From assembly GCF_019278565.1 (NCBI RefSeq), contig NZ_CP058988.1, positions 1,488,001 through 1,552,000 on the forward strand: a DNA stretch of 64,000 nt, given 5' to 3'. The translations under genes were made by a program, and so were the position numbers. Under the pieces are notes generated by a model. The model did no database searches, was not told the DNA's origin, and was given only the letters and a program-made list of their open reading frames with translations. This document shows, one piece after another, positions 1 through 8,768 of the stretch (within the stretch, counting starts at the first letter, position 1; every line of letters starts with the position of its first letter). The stretch is from Cellulophaga sp. HaHa_2_95. GTDB taxonomy: Bacteria; Bacteroidota; Bacteroidia; Flavobacteriales; Flavobacteriaceae.

Positions 1-2
1 AA

Positions 3-80
3 GCTTTAGAGAAAACTACAGGTAGAAAAGCTAAAAATAGATTCCAAAGTAGAAAAGTAAAAAAAATAGTTTCCGTATAA
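3..80 (+). CDS. C-terminal end of an unidentified protein (cut by window edge)
   Basis: From base 3 one frame stays open to a TAA at 78-80 and encodes about 25 residues rich in Lys and Arg (starting ALEKTTGRKA and ending KKIVSV). The other two plus frames close within the first 25 bases. The basic composition looks like a protein tail rather than random sequence, but it is too short to assign a family. The stretch from 81 to 329 that follows shows no convincing gene. Confidence 0.35.
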   Translation, partial: ALEKTTGRKAKNRFQSRKVKKIVSV

Positions 81-329
81 ACTACTCTTCCCAATAACGT
101 TATCGTACCTACTATTGTTAGGATCACTAGGATTTTATAACGTCTATGCTCTTTTATATGTTGGACTATTTCGGTCAAATTTAAATGTAATCTAGTTTTA
201 GGTTAAAAACGAAGAAACCTCATTTTTGTTGCACTTTACTATGGATCTCTTCAATTGTTGAGTTACGGAGGAAGTAGGCAATAAATGAAATTATTTTGAG
301 TTTTTAATAACAAACTTAAAAACTACATA

Positions 330-800
330 ATGAAAAAATTATTTTGGTCCCTTATTTTAGTATTTACAGTCATGAGTTGTTCTAGTGATAAAGATGATTC
401 TAGTACGGATAATATCAGTGATCAGACCCTTACTGGAACTGTAGAAGGAAAAGCTTTTACGGTACAGGGAGGTAAGGCTTTTTTTAGATCAAGTACGAGT
501 ACAGAAGAAATTACCATTTACCTAACCAATGAAAATTTTGGTTGCGATTCAGATATCTTTGATTATACGCTAACGGTAAATACTTCTGTTCCTAATATGG
601 TAGGAGTATATACAGACGTGAATATTGTAACTCAAGATGGGAATAACACACCATTTAATAATTTAACAGAAACCATTGTAGAGATTACAGCAGTATCTGA
701 CACCGAAATTTCAGGAAAAATGAAGCTTAACAAAGAGGGATCAGAGGCATTTCCCGAAAGTATTTTTGAAGGTGCTTTTACAGTTTCAATTTGTGAGTAA
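330..800 (+). CDS. small surface/periplasmic lipoprotein, unknown function
   Basis: A 156-residue protein with a short hydrophobic signal and a lipobox ending VMSC, so Cys17 is the predicted lipidated residue. It is followed by the acidic, Ser-rich linker (SSDKDDSS) that is common after the lipidation site in Bacteroidetes lipoproteins. The mature part is a beta-rich domain of about 115 residues with no motif I recognise. It stands alone: a bidirectional hairpin terminator separates it from convergent kdsA. Assignment as a lipoprotein is firm; the function is unknown. Confidence 0.8.
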   Translation: MKKLFWSLILVFTVMSCSSDKDDSSTDNISDQTLTGTVEGKAFTVQGGKAFFRSSTSTEEITIYLTNENFGCDSDIFDYTLTVNTSVPNMVGVYTDVNIVTQDGNNTPFNNLTETIVEITAVSDTEISGKMKLNKEGSEAFPESIFEGAFTVSICE

Positions 801-825
801 ACTACTTTGCAAATAACAAGTAATT

Positions 826-860
826 AAAAAGGGAAAACATATTGTTTTCCCTTTTTTTTT
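826..860. terminator. bidirectional intrinsic terminator between the lipoprotein gene and kdsA
   Basis: The inverted repeat GGGAAAAC (831-838) / GTTTTCCC (844-851) is flanked by an A-run on the left and a T-run on the right, so it can end transcription from both convergent genes. The T-run overlaps the last codon of kdsA. Confidence 0.85.
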
Positions 861-1680
861 AGTTAAGGCCATTCACTGTTTTCCGAATAGCGACCAAATT
901 GGTCAAAAGTTTTTCTAAATGATCTAAGTGTAACATGTTGGCGCCATCACTTTTTGCAATAGATGGGTCATAATGAGTTTCCATGAAAATACCATCTGCA
1001 CCGGTAACGATGCCTGCGCGAGCTATTGTTTCAATCATATCAGGTCTACCACCTGTAACACCACTAGATTGATTAGGTTGTTGTAGAGAATGAGTAACAT
1101 CTAGAACCACTGGAGCGTATGCTTTCATGGTAGGAATACCTCTAAAATCTACAATCATATCTTTATACCCAAACATGGTACCACGATCTGTAATCACCAC
1201 TTGCTCATTGCCAGAATCGGTTACCTTGGTTACCGCATGCTGCATACTTTCCGGACTCATAAATTGCCCTTTTTTCAGATTTACAACTTTTCCTGTATTT
1301 GCAGCAGCCACTACTAAATCTGTTTGGCGTACCAAAAATGCTGGGATTTGTAAAACGTCTACATATGCTGCAGCCATAGCAGCATCTGTTACTTCATGAA
1401 TATCTGTTACAGTAGGAACTTTAAAAGTCTCAGATACTTTTCTCAAAATTTTCAGTGCTTTTTCATCTCCAATTCCAGAGAAGGAATCTACGCGGCTACG
1501 GTTCGCTTTTTTAAAACTTCCTTTAAAAATATAAGGAATTTGAAGTTTATCTGTAACTTCCACAATACGCTCTGCAATACGCAGCGCCATATCTTCGCCT
1601 TCAATAGCACAGGGGCCACATAAAAGGAAGAAATTATCACTATTGGTGTGTTTTATTTGAGGTATCTTATCTAGATTCAT
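859..1680 (-). CDS. kdsA: 3-deoxy-8-phosphooctulonate synthase (Kdo-8-phosphate synthase)
   Basis: This 273-residue cytoplasmic enzyme condenses arabinose 5-phosphate with phosphoenolpyruvate to make Kdo-8-phosphate, the precursor of the inner core of lipopolysaccharide. Typical motifs are present: GPCAIE (22-27), FKGSFKKANR (52-61), TDRGTMFGY (164-172) and GGRPDMIETIARAG (210-223). Cys24, His197, Glu234 and Asp245 line up with the metal ligands of the metal-dependent (Aquifex-type) enzymes; the metal-free enzymes have Asn in place of the Cys. I therefore predict the metal-dependent class. The length is normal. The gene is transcribed alone from a TATCTTTG element just upstream. Confidence 0.96.
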   Translation of the reverse strand: MNLDKIPQIKHTNSDNFFLLCGPCAIEGEDMALRIAERIVEVTDKLQIPYIFKGSFKKANRSRVDSFSGIGDEKALKILRKVSETFKVPTVTDIHEVTDAAMAAAYVDVLQIPAFLVRQTDLVVAAANTGKVVNLKKGQFMSPESMQHAVTKVTDSGNEQVVITDRGTMFGYKDMIVDFRGIPTMKAYAPVVLDVTHSLQQPNQSSGVTGGRPDMIETIARAGIVTGADGIFMETHYDPSIAKSDGANMLHLDHLEKLLTNLVAIRKTVNGLN

Positions 1681-1701
1681 TGGTACATATAATTAAGACT
1701 A

Positions 1702-1709
1702 CAAAGATA
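1702..1709 (-). promoter_or_regulatory. -7 promoter element of kdsA
   Basis: Read on the minus strand this is TATCTTTG, a match to the Bacteroidetes -7 consensus TAnnTTTG, 21 bases before the kdsA start codon. No clear -33 TTTG was seen. Confidence 0.5.
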
Positions 1710-1803
1710 ATAGAATTTAGGTCGAATTACTATAGCTAGAACATGCTCAAAATCAGTCTAATAAAAAAATCACAACTTTCAGTTACACTTCAAAAAATAG
1801 CAG

Positions 1804-1811
1804 TACCTTTG
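1804..1811 (+). promoter_or_regulatory. -7 promoter element of typA
   Basis: TACCTTTG matches the Bacteroidetes -7 consensus TAnnTTTG, 41 bases before the typA start. The upstream -33 element is weak (TTTC at about 1777). Confidence 0.5.
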
Positions 1812-1852
1812 CGCAAAATTTAGCAGGGAATAGTTCCTTTAATAAAGTATTT

Positions 1853-3652
1853 ATGTCAGCAACAAAAAATATTGCCATTATTGCCCATGTCGATCACGGT
1901 AAGACTACCTTGGTAGATAAGATTATGTATCACTGTCAGTTGTTTAGAGAAAATCAAAACACAGGTGATTTAATATTAGATAATAACGATTTAGAAAGAG
2001 AAAGAGGTATTACCATTACTTCTAAAAACGTTTCAGTAGTATATAAAGGTACTAAGATTAATATTATTGACACTCCTGGTCACGCCGATTTTGGTGGTGA
2101 AGTAGAGCGTGTACTAAACATGGCAGATGGTGTTTTATTGTTGGTAGATGCTTTTGAAGGTCCAATGCCACAAACACGTTTTGTATTACAGAAAGCAATT
2201 GACTTAGGTCTTAAGCCTTGTGTGGTGGTTAATAAAGTAGATAAAGAAAACTGTACTCCTGAAGAAGTTCATGAGAAAGTTTTTGATTTAATGTTTGAAT
2301 TAGGTGCAGAAGAATGGCAGCTAGATTTTCCTACAGTTTACGGTTCAGCTAAGAATAACTGGATGAGTGAAGATTGGAAAAAGCAAACAGAAAATATAGA
2401 GCCATTGTTAGATATGGTTATAGAGCATGTTCCAACTTTTGAACCAAAAGAAGGAAATACTCAAATGTTAATTACATCTTTAGATTTCTCTTCATTTACA
2501 GGTCGTATTGCGATTGGTAGATTATTAAGAGGTGGTTTAAAAGAAGGACAACAAGTTTCTTTAGTAAAAAGAGATGGTTCTATTGTAAAAACAAAAATTA
2601 AAGAACTTTATACATTCGAAGGTTTAGGTCGACTTAGAGTTGAAGAAGTTAAAACTGGTGATATTTGTGCTATTGTAGGTCTAGAAGGTTTTGAAATTGG
2701 TGATACCGTTGCTGATATTGAAAATCCTGAAGGGTTAAAAACAATCGCTATTGATGAACCAACTATGAGTATGTTGTTCACCATTAACGATTCTCCATTC
2801 TTTGGTAAGGATGGTAAATTTGTTACTTCTCGTCATATTAAAGATCGTTTATCGCGTGAGTTAGAAAAAAACTTAGCATTACGCGTTAATGATACTAATA
2901 GTGCAGATAAGTTTTTAGTATTTGGTAGAGGTGTATTACACTTATCAGTACTTATTGAAACTATGCGTCGTGAGGGGTATGAATTGCAAATTGGTCAGCC
3001 ACAAGTAATTATCAAGGAAATTGATGGTGTTAAATGTGAGCCTGTAGAGCAATTGACTATTGATTTACCGGAAGAAGTTTCAGGTAGAGCGGTAGAAATG
3101 GTATCTATGCGTAAAGGTGAAATGACGAGCATGGAAGCCAAAGGTAACCGTATGGTTTGTGAATTTTTAATTCCTTCTCGTGGTATTATCGGTTTAAGAA
3201 ATCAATTGCTAACAGCAACGGCTGGTGAGGCTATTATGTCACACCGTTTCTTAGAGTATCAACCAATGAGAGGTGATATTCCACAAAGACAAAATGGTTC
3301 TTTAGTTTCTATGGAAATGGGGAAATCTATTCCTTATTCTATTGATAAATTGCAAGATAGAGGTAAGTTTTTTGTGGAGCCAGGAGAAGATATCTACGAA
3401 GGTCAAGTTATCGGTGAAAACTCTAGAGGTGATGATATGACTGTAAACATCACAAAAACTAAAAAAATGTCTAACGTACGTTCTTCTGGAGCAGATGATA
3501 AGGCAAAAATTGTACCTGCAATTAAGTTTTCATTAGAGGAAGCTCTAGAATATATTCAAAAAGATGAATATGTTGAGGTGACTCCTAAGTATATTCGTTT
3601 AAGAAAAATATATTTAACGGAAAACGAACGTAAGCGTAACAAAATAGCTTAA
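1853..3652 (+). CDS. typA: ribosome-associated GTPase TypA/BipA
   Basis: A translational GTPase of the elongation-factor superfamily that binds the ribosome and is linked to stress and low-temperature growth and to ribosome assembly. At 599 residues it has the usual length. The G domain is intact: P-loop AHVDHGKT (11-18), switch region [22 protein letters not shown] and the NKVD specificity motif. EF-G-like domains III and V and the TypA-specific C-terminal domain follow. It is monocistronic, with its own promoter element and a strong terminator. Confidence 0.97.
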   Translation: MSATKNIAIIAHVDHGKTTLVDKIMYHCQLFRENQNTGDLILDNNDLERERGITITSKNVSVVYKGTKINIIDTPGHADFGGEVERVLNMADGVLLLVDAFEGPMPQTRFVLQKAIDLGLKPCVVVNKVDKENCTPEEVHEKVFDLMFELGAEEWQLDFPTVYGSAKNNWMSEDWKKQTENIEPLLDMVIEHVPTFEPKEGNTQMLITSLDFSSFTGRIAIGRLLRGGLKEGQQVSLVKRDGSIVKTKIKELYTFEGLGRLRVEEVKTGDICAIVGLEGFEIGDTVADIENPEGLKTIAIDEPTMSMLFTINDSPFFGKDGKFVTSRHIKDRLSRELEKNLALRVNDTNSADKFLVFGRGVLHLSVLIETMRREGYELQIGQPQVIIKEIDGVKCEPVEQLTIDLPEEVSGRAVEMVSMRKGEMTSMEAKGNRMVCEFLIPSRGIIGLRNQLLTATAGEAIMSHRFLEYQPMRGDIPQRQNGSLVSMEMGKSIPYSIDKLQDRGKFFVEPGEDIYEGQVIGENSRGDDMTVNITKTKKMSNVRSSGADDKAKIVPAIKFSLEEALEYIQKDEYVEVTPKYIRLRKIYLTENERKRNKIA

Positions 3653-3679
3653 TAATTTAAGCACACTTTTTAATAAAAA

Positions 3680-3706
3680 CCCAAGATGAAAATCTTGGGT
3701 TTTTTT
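3680..3706 (+). terminator. intrinsic terminator of typA
   Basis: The perfect 8-bp stem CCCAAGAT / ATCTTGGG with a 4-base loop is followed by seven T residues. Confidence 0.85.
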
Positions 3707-3760
3707 ATGTAAGGAATTTTATAAAAAACGACTATCTAGTTTAACTTTTAAAATACACCA

Positions 3761-4663
3761 ATGAAATTAGGATTAAATATAGCACTTGTTGCACTACTGC
3801 TGTTAATTGGATCATGTAAGGAGGAGCCTAAAAAAATGGAAACTGTAGCAACGGAAGAGGTTCAGGAGCCTACTTATCATATTCCCGATACTTGGGTAGC
3901 TAATAGAGTAGGTAAAGCAAAAGAAAGATTGAATGCTACAGATGCCGGTAAAATTGTTTGGAGCGCAATGGAGGCTCATGGCGGTTTGGATACTTGGTAT
4001 TCTAATGGTTACTTATCTTTTAGATTTGATTACCAGCCATTGGATGGATCAACACGTAGAAATTCTTATCAGACCATAGATACTTGGAATAATAAGGCTA
4101 GACATACAAGTTTCACAGATAGTACGGCAATTTTTGGTTGGGATGGTAAAGAAGCGTGGGTAAAAGCTAAAGATAGTACGGCATTTGAGTATGATACTAG
4201 ATTTTGGGCCCTAACACCATTATACCTTGCGGGTCATCCATTTATTTTGGATGGTGAAGGCGTGAGCTTAGAACTATTACCAGAGAAAGAATATAAAGGG
4301 GAATTACAAGATGTTGTAAAAGTTACTTTTGGGGAAAATGTTGGAGACGCACCGGATGACTTTTATATTTTATATTTCGATAAGGATACGCACATAAATA
4401 GTGCTATTAGATATATTGTGTCTTACCCGCAATACTTTCCAAAAGGAGGTCATGCTCCTGAAAAAATTATGGAAATTGTAGGACAAAAAGAAACTAACGG
4501 GATTCTTCTTCCAATAGGGTTAAAAACACATTGGTTGGATGAAAATGAAGAAATGGGAGAATACATTACAAAAATTGATCTTAGCGATGTTGAGTTTGTG
4601 TTAGAAGTTCCTGAAAACTATTTTTCAAAACCAGCAGGTGCTACCGTTGTGCCTGCTAAATAA
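3761..4663 (+). CDS. lipoprotein, DUF6503-like family of unknown function
   Basis: A 300-residue protein with a signal peptide and a lipobox ending LIGSC (Cys19 lipidated), followed by an acidic linker. The mature region contains AMEAHGG and repeated beta-strand segments rich in Trp and Asp (FGWDGKEAW, DFYILYFDKDT). The overall pattern resembles a LolA/outer-membrane-lipoprotein-sorting-like fold and what I recall as DUF6503; this family call is from memory and moderate. It is monocistronic, convergent with the glucokinase gene across a shared terminator. Confidence 0.75.
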   Translation: MKLGLNIALVALLLLIGSCKEEPKKMETVATEEVQEPTYHIPDTWVANRVGKAKERLNATDAGKIVWSAMEAHGGLDTWYSNGYLSFRFDYQPLDGSTRRNSYQTIDTWNNKARHTSFTDSTAIFGWDGKEAWVKAKDSTAFEYDTRFWALTPLYLAGHPFILDGEGVSLELLPEKEYKGELQDVVKVTFGENVGDAPDDFYILYFDKDTHINSAIRYIVSYPQYFPKGGHAPEKIMEIVGQKETNGILLPIGLKTHWLDENEEMGEYITKIDLSDVEFVLEVPENYFSKPAGATVVPAK

Positions 4664-4686
4664 GAAACTGGATTTAAGATAATAAA

Positions 4687-4718
4687 ACAAAGCCTCTAAT
4701 TTTATTAATTAGAGGCTT
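4687..4718. terminator. bidirectional terminator between the lipoprotein and glucokinase genes
   Basis: The inverted repeat AAAGCCTCTAATT / AATTAGAGGCTTT has a 5-base loop. A-rich and T-rich flanks make it usable in both directions. Confidence 0.85.
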
Positions 4719-4740
4719 TCTTGTGTATAATAGATATTTG

Positions 4741-5484
4741 CTATCGTCTTTTTTTATAGGCTGCCGTAGCGGCACCAATTATTCCGGCATAGTTTTGTAA
4801 TTCTGCAGGTATAACGCGGGTGTCTATGGTGATGTATTCTTTAAACTCATCAAAATCTTTTGAGGTTCCTCCACCTATAATAATTAAGTCAGGAGAAACA
4901 ATTAGTTCAATATATTCTAGAAATTTATTGAATCGTTTTCCCCATTTTTTATAACTCAGTTTTTCTTTTTCTTTTATAGAGGCGGCAGCATAATGTTCAA
5001 ATTTGGCATGCTTTTTATAAGGAATTTGGCCTAATTCAAAATTAGGCAGCAGCTCTCCGTTAAAAAATGCACCACTTCCTAATCCAGTACCTATTGTAAT
5101 CATAAGTACTAGTCCTTTTTCACCTTTTCCTATGCCATAGTTCATGGTGGCATAGCCCGCAGCATCAGCATCATTAATTACCGTAACAGGCAATCCTGTG
5201 AAGTCACTAAAAAGTTCCTCAGCATTTACACCTAGCCATTTTTTGCTTAGATTCCCATGAGCTTTACAAACACCGTTTTTAATAATGGTAGGAAAACCAC
5301 AACCAATAGGACCTTGATATTTAAAATGTTTTACAATTTTCGCAAATACTTCTGCAATCTCTTCTGGCTTTCCTGATTTTGGAGTTTCTATTCTAAAGCG
5401 CTCCGTAAGAAGTTCACCGGTTACTGTATTTACAAGTGCCCCTTTTATTCCAGAGCCTCCAATATCAATTCCTAATAAAGTCAT
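4741..5484 (-). CDS. ppgK: ROK-family polyphosphate glucokinase
   Basis: This 247-residue sugar kinase is predicted to phosphorylate glucose using polyphosphate and/or ATP, feeding glycolysis. The N-terminal phosphate-binding motif is DIGGSGIKG (7-15), the catalytic aspartate lies in NDADAAGY (Asp105), and there is a TIGTGLGSG phosphate loop at about 130. The zinc-binding Cys cluster of transcriptional ROK repressors and many hexokinase-type ROK proteins is absent, as in PpgK. The short length and the IGCGFPTIIKNG segment fit PpgK. Polyphosphate use is inferred from the family and not proven by the sequence. Confidence 0.88.
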   Translation of the reverse strand: MTLLGIDIGGSGIKGALVNTVTGELLTERFRIETPKSGKPEEIAEVFAKIVKHFKYQGPIGCGFPTIIKNGVCKAHGNLSKKWLGVNAEELFSDFTGLPVTVINDADAAGYATMNYGIGKGEKGLVLMITIGTGLGSGAFFNGELLPNFELGQIPYKKHAKFEHYAAASIKEKEKLSYKKWGKRFNKFLEYIELIVSPDLIIIGGGTSKDFDEFKEYITIDTRVIPAELQNYAGIIGAATAAYKKRR

Positions 5485-5510
5485 TTGTATGTTTTAATGG
5501 TATAGTAAAA

Positions 5511-5518
5511 CAAAAGTA
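5511..5518 (-). promoter_or_regulatory. -7 promoter element of ppgK
   Basis: On the minus strand it reads TACTTTTG, matching TAnnTTTG, 26 bases upstream of the start codon. Confidence 0.5.
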
Positions 5519-5551
5519 GCGAAAAATTAGTAGGCGCTGTTGGCTTTTTAT

Positions 5552-6367
5552 TTACTGCAGTAATTCTTGGTGGTGCAAGTAGTCAAATATAATTTTGTCT
5601 ACTTCAGAGACCAATTCTTTATCTTTATAGTTAAGCCAAATTATTTCTTCTATTTCAGAAGCGGCTTTTAGGTCCCCAGAATATTCCGCAAAGTAACACG
5701 TCATCCGAACTAAAGTACCGGGTTTATGGCTGTCCGCTTGTGCTTCAAAAACACCCAAAAAGCTCAAGGTTTTTACTAATAAATCTACCTCTAACTCTTC
5801 CTTGATTTCTCGAAGAAGTGCAGCGTGATCTGTTTCATTGAGTTCTCTCTTACCTCCAGGGATGTAATACGTACTTCTCCCAATACTACGAGTGCTTAAG
5901 ATTTGTTTATCCTTGAGATGAATCCAAGCTATTTTGTCTATGATCTGCTCAGTGGGTTCAATATAGTAATCTATAGAATTTAAGGAATGATCAGGATCTA
6001 GCTTATCTAAAGCCGTATCTATAAGTTTTCCAAAACCGGTAAGCGTTCCTAATTGTTTGTTTCTACCAAGAGCACTAGATATCGTTTCATCTCTATTTCC
6101 AAACTTATAGCCTAGTGGGGTAATCCATAGCGTATTAATTAAATGCTGCATGGCAACGTTGCCTAATTGATCAATAGAGATAGCGATTTTAAGGCAATAT
6201 TCGCCAACCCCTTTTAATCCCTTTCTGAAAATATTTTGAATAATTCCGTAAACAAAACCTAAGGGTAATGTTATGATAGATAAAATGATAGAAACCAAAA
6301 ATAAAAGAATCCCTATAAATGGTTTGATTTTTTTATCGGGCTTAAAACTTTCTTTTTTTAGAATCAT
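5552..6367 (-). CDS. membrane-anchored Nudix hydrolase with an unusual N-terminal domain
   Basis: A 271-residue protein with three parts. Residues 16-45 are hydrophobic and probably span the membrane once or as a hairpin. Residues 55-135 carry IDQLGN (65-70), FGNRDETISS (89-98) and LDPDHSLNS (123-131), a set of motifs I associate with small, often phage-linked, proteins of unknown function. Residues 140-270 form a Nudix fold with the box G172-x5-E178-x7-REIKEE (186-191), in which the usual Gly after the box is Glu193. The metal-binding glutamates are kept, so pyrophosphohydrolase activity on a nucleotide derivative is likely; the substrate is unknown. It lies alone between ppgK and ftsE on the minus strand. 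Confidence 0.8.
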   Translation of the reverse strand: MILKKESFKPDKKIKPFIGILLFLVSIILSIITLPLGFVYGIIQNIFRKGLKGVGEYCLKIAISIDQLGNVAMQHLINTLWITPLGYKFGNRDETISSALGRNKQLGTLTGFGKLIDTALDKLDPDHSLNSIDYYIEPTEQIIDKIAWIHLKDKQILSTRSIGRSTYYIPGGKRELNETDHAALLREIKEELEVDLLVKTLSFLGVFEAQADSHKPGTLVRMTCYFAEYSGDLKAASEIEEIIWLNYKDKELVSEVDKIIFDYLHHQELLQ

Positions 6368-6491
6368 TAGCTAGTACTAGATGTAATTAAATGCTATGTG
6401 GTGCTGGTTTGTAATAAGTTCTTCTCGTTTGATTATTTATAGCTACCCAATAATTTCAGAAAGAGGAGGTCGGGTGTTGATGTTTAATTGC

Positions 6492-7175
6492 TTAAACAGC
6501 TTTTTGCACTACTTCAAAAACTTTGTTGCCATCACATTTAAGCGTCTTAGAGGGGTATTTTAAAATCAAAGCATAATCATGTGTAGCCATTAAAATAGTG
6601 CGCCCCGTTTTGTTAATCTCTTGTAAAACCTTCATAACTTCTACACTAGTTTGTGGGTCAAGGTTTCCTGTAGGCTCATCTGCTAAAATTAATTCTGGGT
6701 CATTTAATAAGGCTCTAGCGATTGCTATACGTTGTTGTTCACCACCAGAAAGCTCATGAGGAAATTTGAAACCTTTTGTTTTCATGCCAACTTTGTCCAA
6801 AACAGTTTCTACTTGAGTGTCCATCTTAGATTTGTCTTTCCATCCTGTAGCTTTCAAAACAAATAGTAAGTTGTTGTTAATCGTACGGTCTGGAAGTAGT
6901 TTAAAATCTTGAAAAACAATACCAAGTTTACGCCTTAAAAAAGGAATGTCTTTTTCTTTTAATTTCCTTAAATCAAAATCTACAATGCTACCAGTGCCAT
7001 GGTTTAAAGGTAGATCTCCATAGAGCGTTTTCATGAAACTACTTTTACCACTTCCTGTTTTTCCAATGAGATAAATAAATTCACCTTGCTTTATTTCAAG
7101 ATTAATATCATTTAGAACCAAATTTTCTTTTTGGAAAACAGAAACATCTTTTAGATGTAATATACTCTCAGCCAT
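6492..7175 (-). CDS. ftsE: cell division ATP-binding protein FtsE
   Basis: The ATPase subunit of the FtsEX complex, which couples the division ring to peptidoglycan hydrolase activation. In 227 residues it has Walker A GKTGSGKS (38-45), signature LSGGEQQR (142-149) and Walker B ILADEP (163-168) followed by TGNLD, typical of the FtsE/LolD/MacB type. FtsE is preferred over LolD because of the short length, the FRRKLGIVFQDF-like segment (FLRRKLGIVFQDFKLL) and a single-copy setting without a permease. No ftsX is in the window, so its partner must be encoded elsewhere, as is common in this phylum. Confidence 0.87.
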   Translation of the reverse strand: MAESILHLKDVSVFQKENLVLNDINLEIKQGEFIYLIGKTGSGKSSFMKTLYGDLPLNHGTGSIVDFDLRKLKEKDIPFLRRKLGIVFQDFKLLPDRTINNNLLFVLKATGWKDKSKMDTQVETVLDKVGMKTKGFKFPHELSGGEQQRIAIARALLNDPELILADEPTGNLDPQTSVEVMKVLQEINKTGRTILMATHDYALILKYPSKTLKCDGNKVFEVVQKAV

Positions 7176-7278
7176 ACTTTTTAATATTGTTATAAAAGTA
7201 ATAAGATATCACAGATATTAATGTGGACTATTAAAAAAATTACTTGAGAAGATGATTTTTTTATGTTTTTAGCTGTAT

Positions 7279-7368
7279 ATGAATAAGTTAGTAGCAGTTT
7301 TTGTTCAAGCTGTAGGAAAAATGGCTAACTTAGGAGGAAATAATAACCCTAAAACTTTTGAGCTTTAA
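7279..7368 (+). CDS. possible 29-residue small ORF before the histidine kinase
   Basis: ATG at 7279 opens a 29-codon frame (MNKLVAVFVQAVGKMANLGG, then NNNPKTFEL) that ends with TAA three bases before the kinase start codon. Tight spacing to the kinase and a GGAGG-like stretch inside its end hint at a leader or coupled small gene, but no family is recognised and the length is within what chance allows. Confidence 0.25.
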   Translation: MNKLVAVFVQAVGKMANLGGNNNPKTFEL

Positions 7369-7371
7369 TAC

Positions 7372-8607
7372 ATGGAAGTCAACCACCATAATAAAAGTGT
7401 TCAAGATTTACATCAAGAAATAGAACAACTTAGAGAGCAAAATAAGAAACTTCTTTTGTTTCATTCTTCTAAACAAGAAATTCAGAGATCTTACGATGAA
7501 TTATTGTTAAAGTTGAATGCGGAAAGTGAAACCTATACCCATACAATTTTGGATAATATGGGCGATTCTGTTTTTGTAAAAGATGATAAAAGCAGATTAC
7601 TTTTGGTAAACAATGCATTTTGTGAAATGTTTGGAATGTCTAGAAATGACGTAATTGGAAAAACACTAGCGGAAGATGTTGCAGTAGATGAAAAGGAAAG
7701 CTTCTTGCAAATAGACAAGGTTGTATTGGAAAGCGGTGTGGAAAATATTAATGAAGAAACGTTAACCCTGAAAGGTGGGGAGCAACTTGTTATTTCTACT
7801 CGTAAATCTAGATTTATTGATGCCTCGGGAGAGAAGTATATCATAGGTGCTATTCGGGATATCACCACAAGTAAAAATGCAGAAAAGGCTCTTTTAAGAA
7901 GTGAAAGTGAATTAAGAGAATTAAATATCACAAAAGATAAACTCTTTGCTATTATTGGTCATGATTTGAGGAGTCCGTTTAATAATATACTTACTCTTTC
8001 TAATCTTATAGAAGATGCTATTGAAGACAATAAAATATCATTATTAGAAGAGTATGTAAGTTTGATTAAAACAACGTCTAATTCGACACTTGGTTTGTTG
8101 GAAAACTTATTGACCTGGTTTAATTCTCAAAAAGAGAAGGTTAATTTAGAACGTGAGAAGTTAGATATAAAATGTCTGATTGAGGAGGTTCAAGAATTTA
8201 TTGAGCATTTAGCTAAAATTAAGAATATCTCGGTGCAAGAGCCAATTTTGGATGCGATGGAAGTTTATTCTGATGAAAAAATGCTCAAAACTATTTTAAG
8301 GAACCTTTTGTCTAATGCTGTAAAATTTACTAAATCGGGTGGGCGTATTCATGTTTCAGTAACAAAGCAAATGGAAACGCTAGAATTTAAAGTTTCTGAT
8401 ACGGGAGTAGGGATGAGTGAAAATAAATGCAAGGTTTTGTTCGCGTCAGATACTAATAAGTCTTCTAGAGGAACTGCAAATGAAATGGGTTCTGGTTTTG
8501 GCTTAGTTCTTTGTAAAGAATTTGTGGAAAAATTAGGAGGTAAAATTTGGGTAGAAAGTGAAATGGGTAAGGGAAGTGACTTTAAATTTACCTTACCATT
8601 GGTTTGA
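7372..8607 (+). CDS. cytoplasmic PAS-domain sensor histidine kinase
   Basis: A 411-residue kinase without membrane segments. Residues 5-50 are a predicted coiled coil, 53-170 a PAS domain, about 185-250 the dimerisation/HisKA region with the phospho-acceptor His197 in IIGHDLRSP, and 300-411 the ATPase domain with N-box NLLSNAVKF (311-319), DTGVGM (343-348) and GSGFGL (373-378). All catalytic motifs look intact. It probably senses an internal signal such as a small ligand or redox state. There is no receiver or regulator gene beside it, so its partner is unknown. Confidence 0.92.
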   Translation: MEVNHHNKSVQDLHQEIEQLREQNKKLLLFHSSKQEIQRSYDELLLKLNAESETYTHTILDNMGDSVFVKDDKSRLLLVNNAFCEMFGMSRNDVIGKTLAEDVAVDEKESFLQIDKVVLESGVENINEETLTLKGGEQLVISTRKSRFIDASGEKYIIGAIRDITTSKNAEKALLRSESELRELNITKDKLFAIIGHDLRSPFNNILTLSNLIEDAIEDNKISLLEEYVSLIKTTSNSTLGLLENLLTWFNSQKEKVNLEREKLDIKCLIEEVQEFIEHLAKIKNISVQEPILDAMEVYSDEKMLKTILRNLLSNAVKFTKSGGRIHVSVTKQMETLEFKVSDTGVGMSENKCKVLFASDTNKSSRGTANEMGSGFGLVLCKEFVEKLGGKIWVESEMGKGSDFKFTLPLV

Positions 8608-8768
8608 TTTATCTCTTATTAAAAATACCTTTATTTCAACTATTTATTATTTTTTCTGAGTTCATTTTGAATTAAAATTAAAAGTATCTTCGTTCTCATA
8701 TACTTTAGGTACACTTTTTGTCGTTGTAGCTATTAAATAAAGGTATTTCTTAATTGTTGGAGAACATT

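Noticed and set aside
81-329. possible small RNA or gene before the first lipoprotein
   Set aside because: No open frame of useful length, no convincing promoter element and no stable hairpin seen.
1127-1623. two plus-strand open frames opposite kdsA
   Set aside because: They are antisense to a fully conserved enzyme, with no start context or family match.
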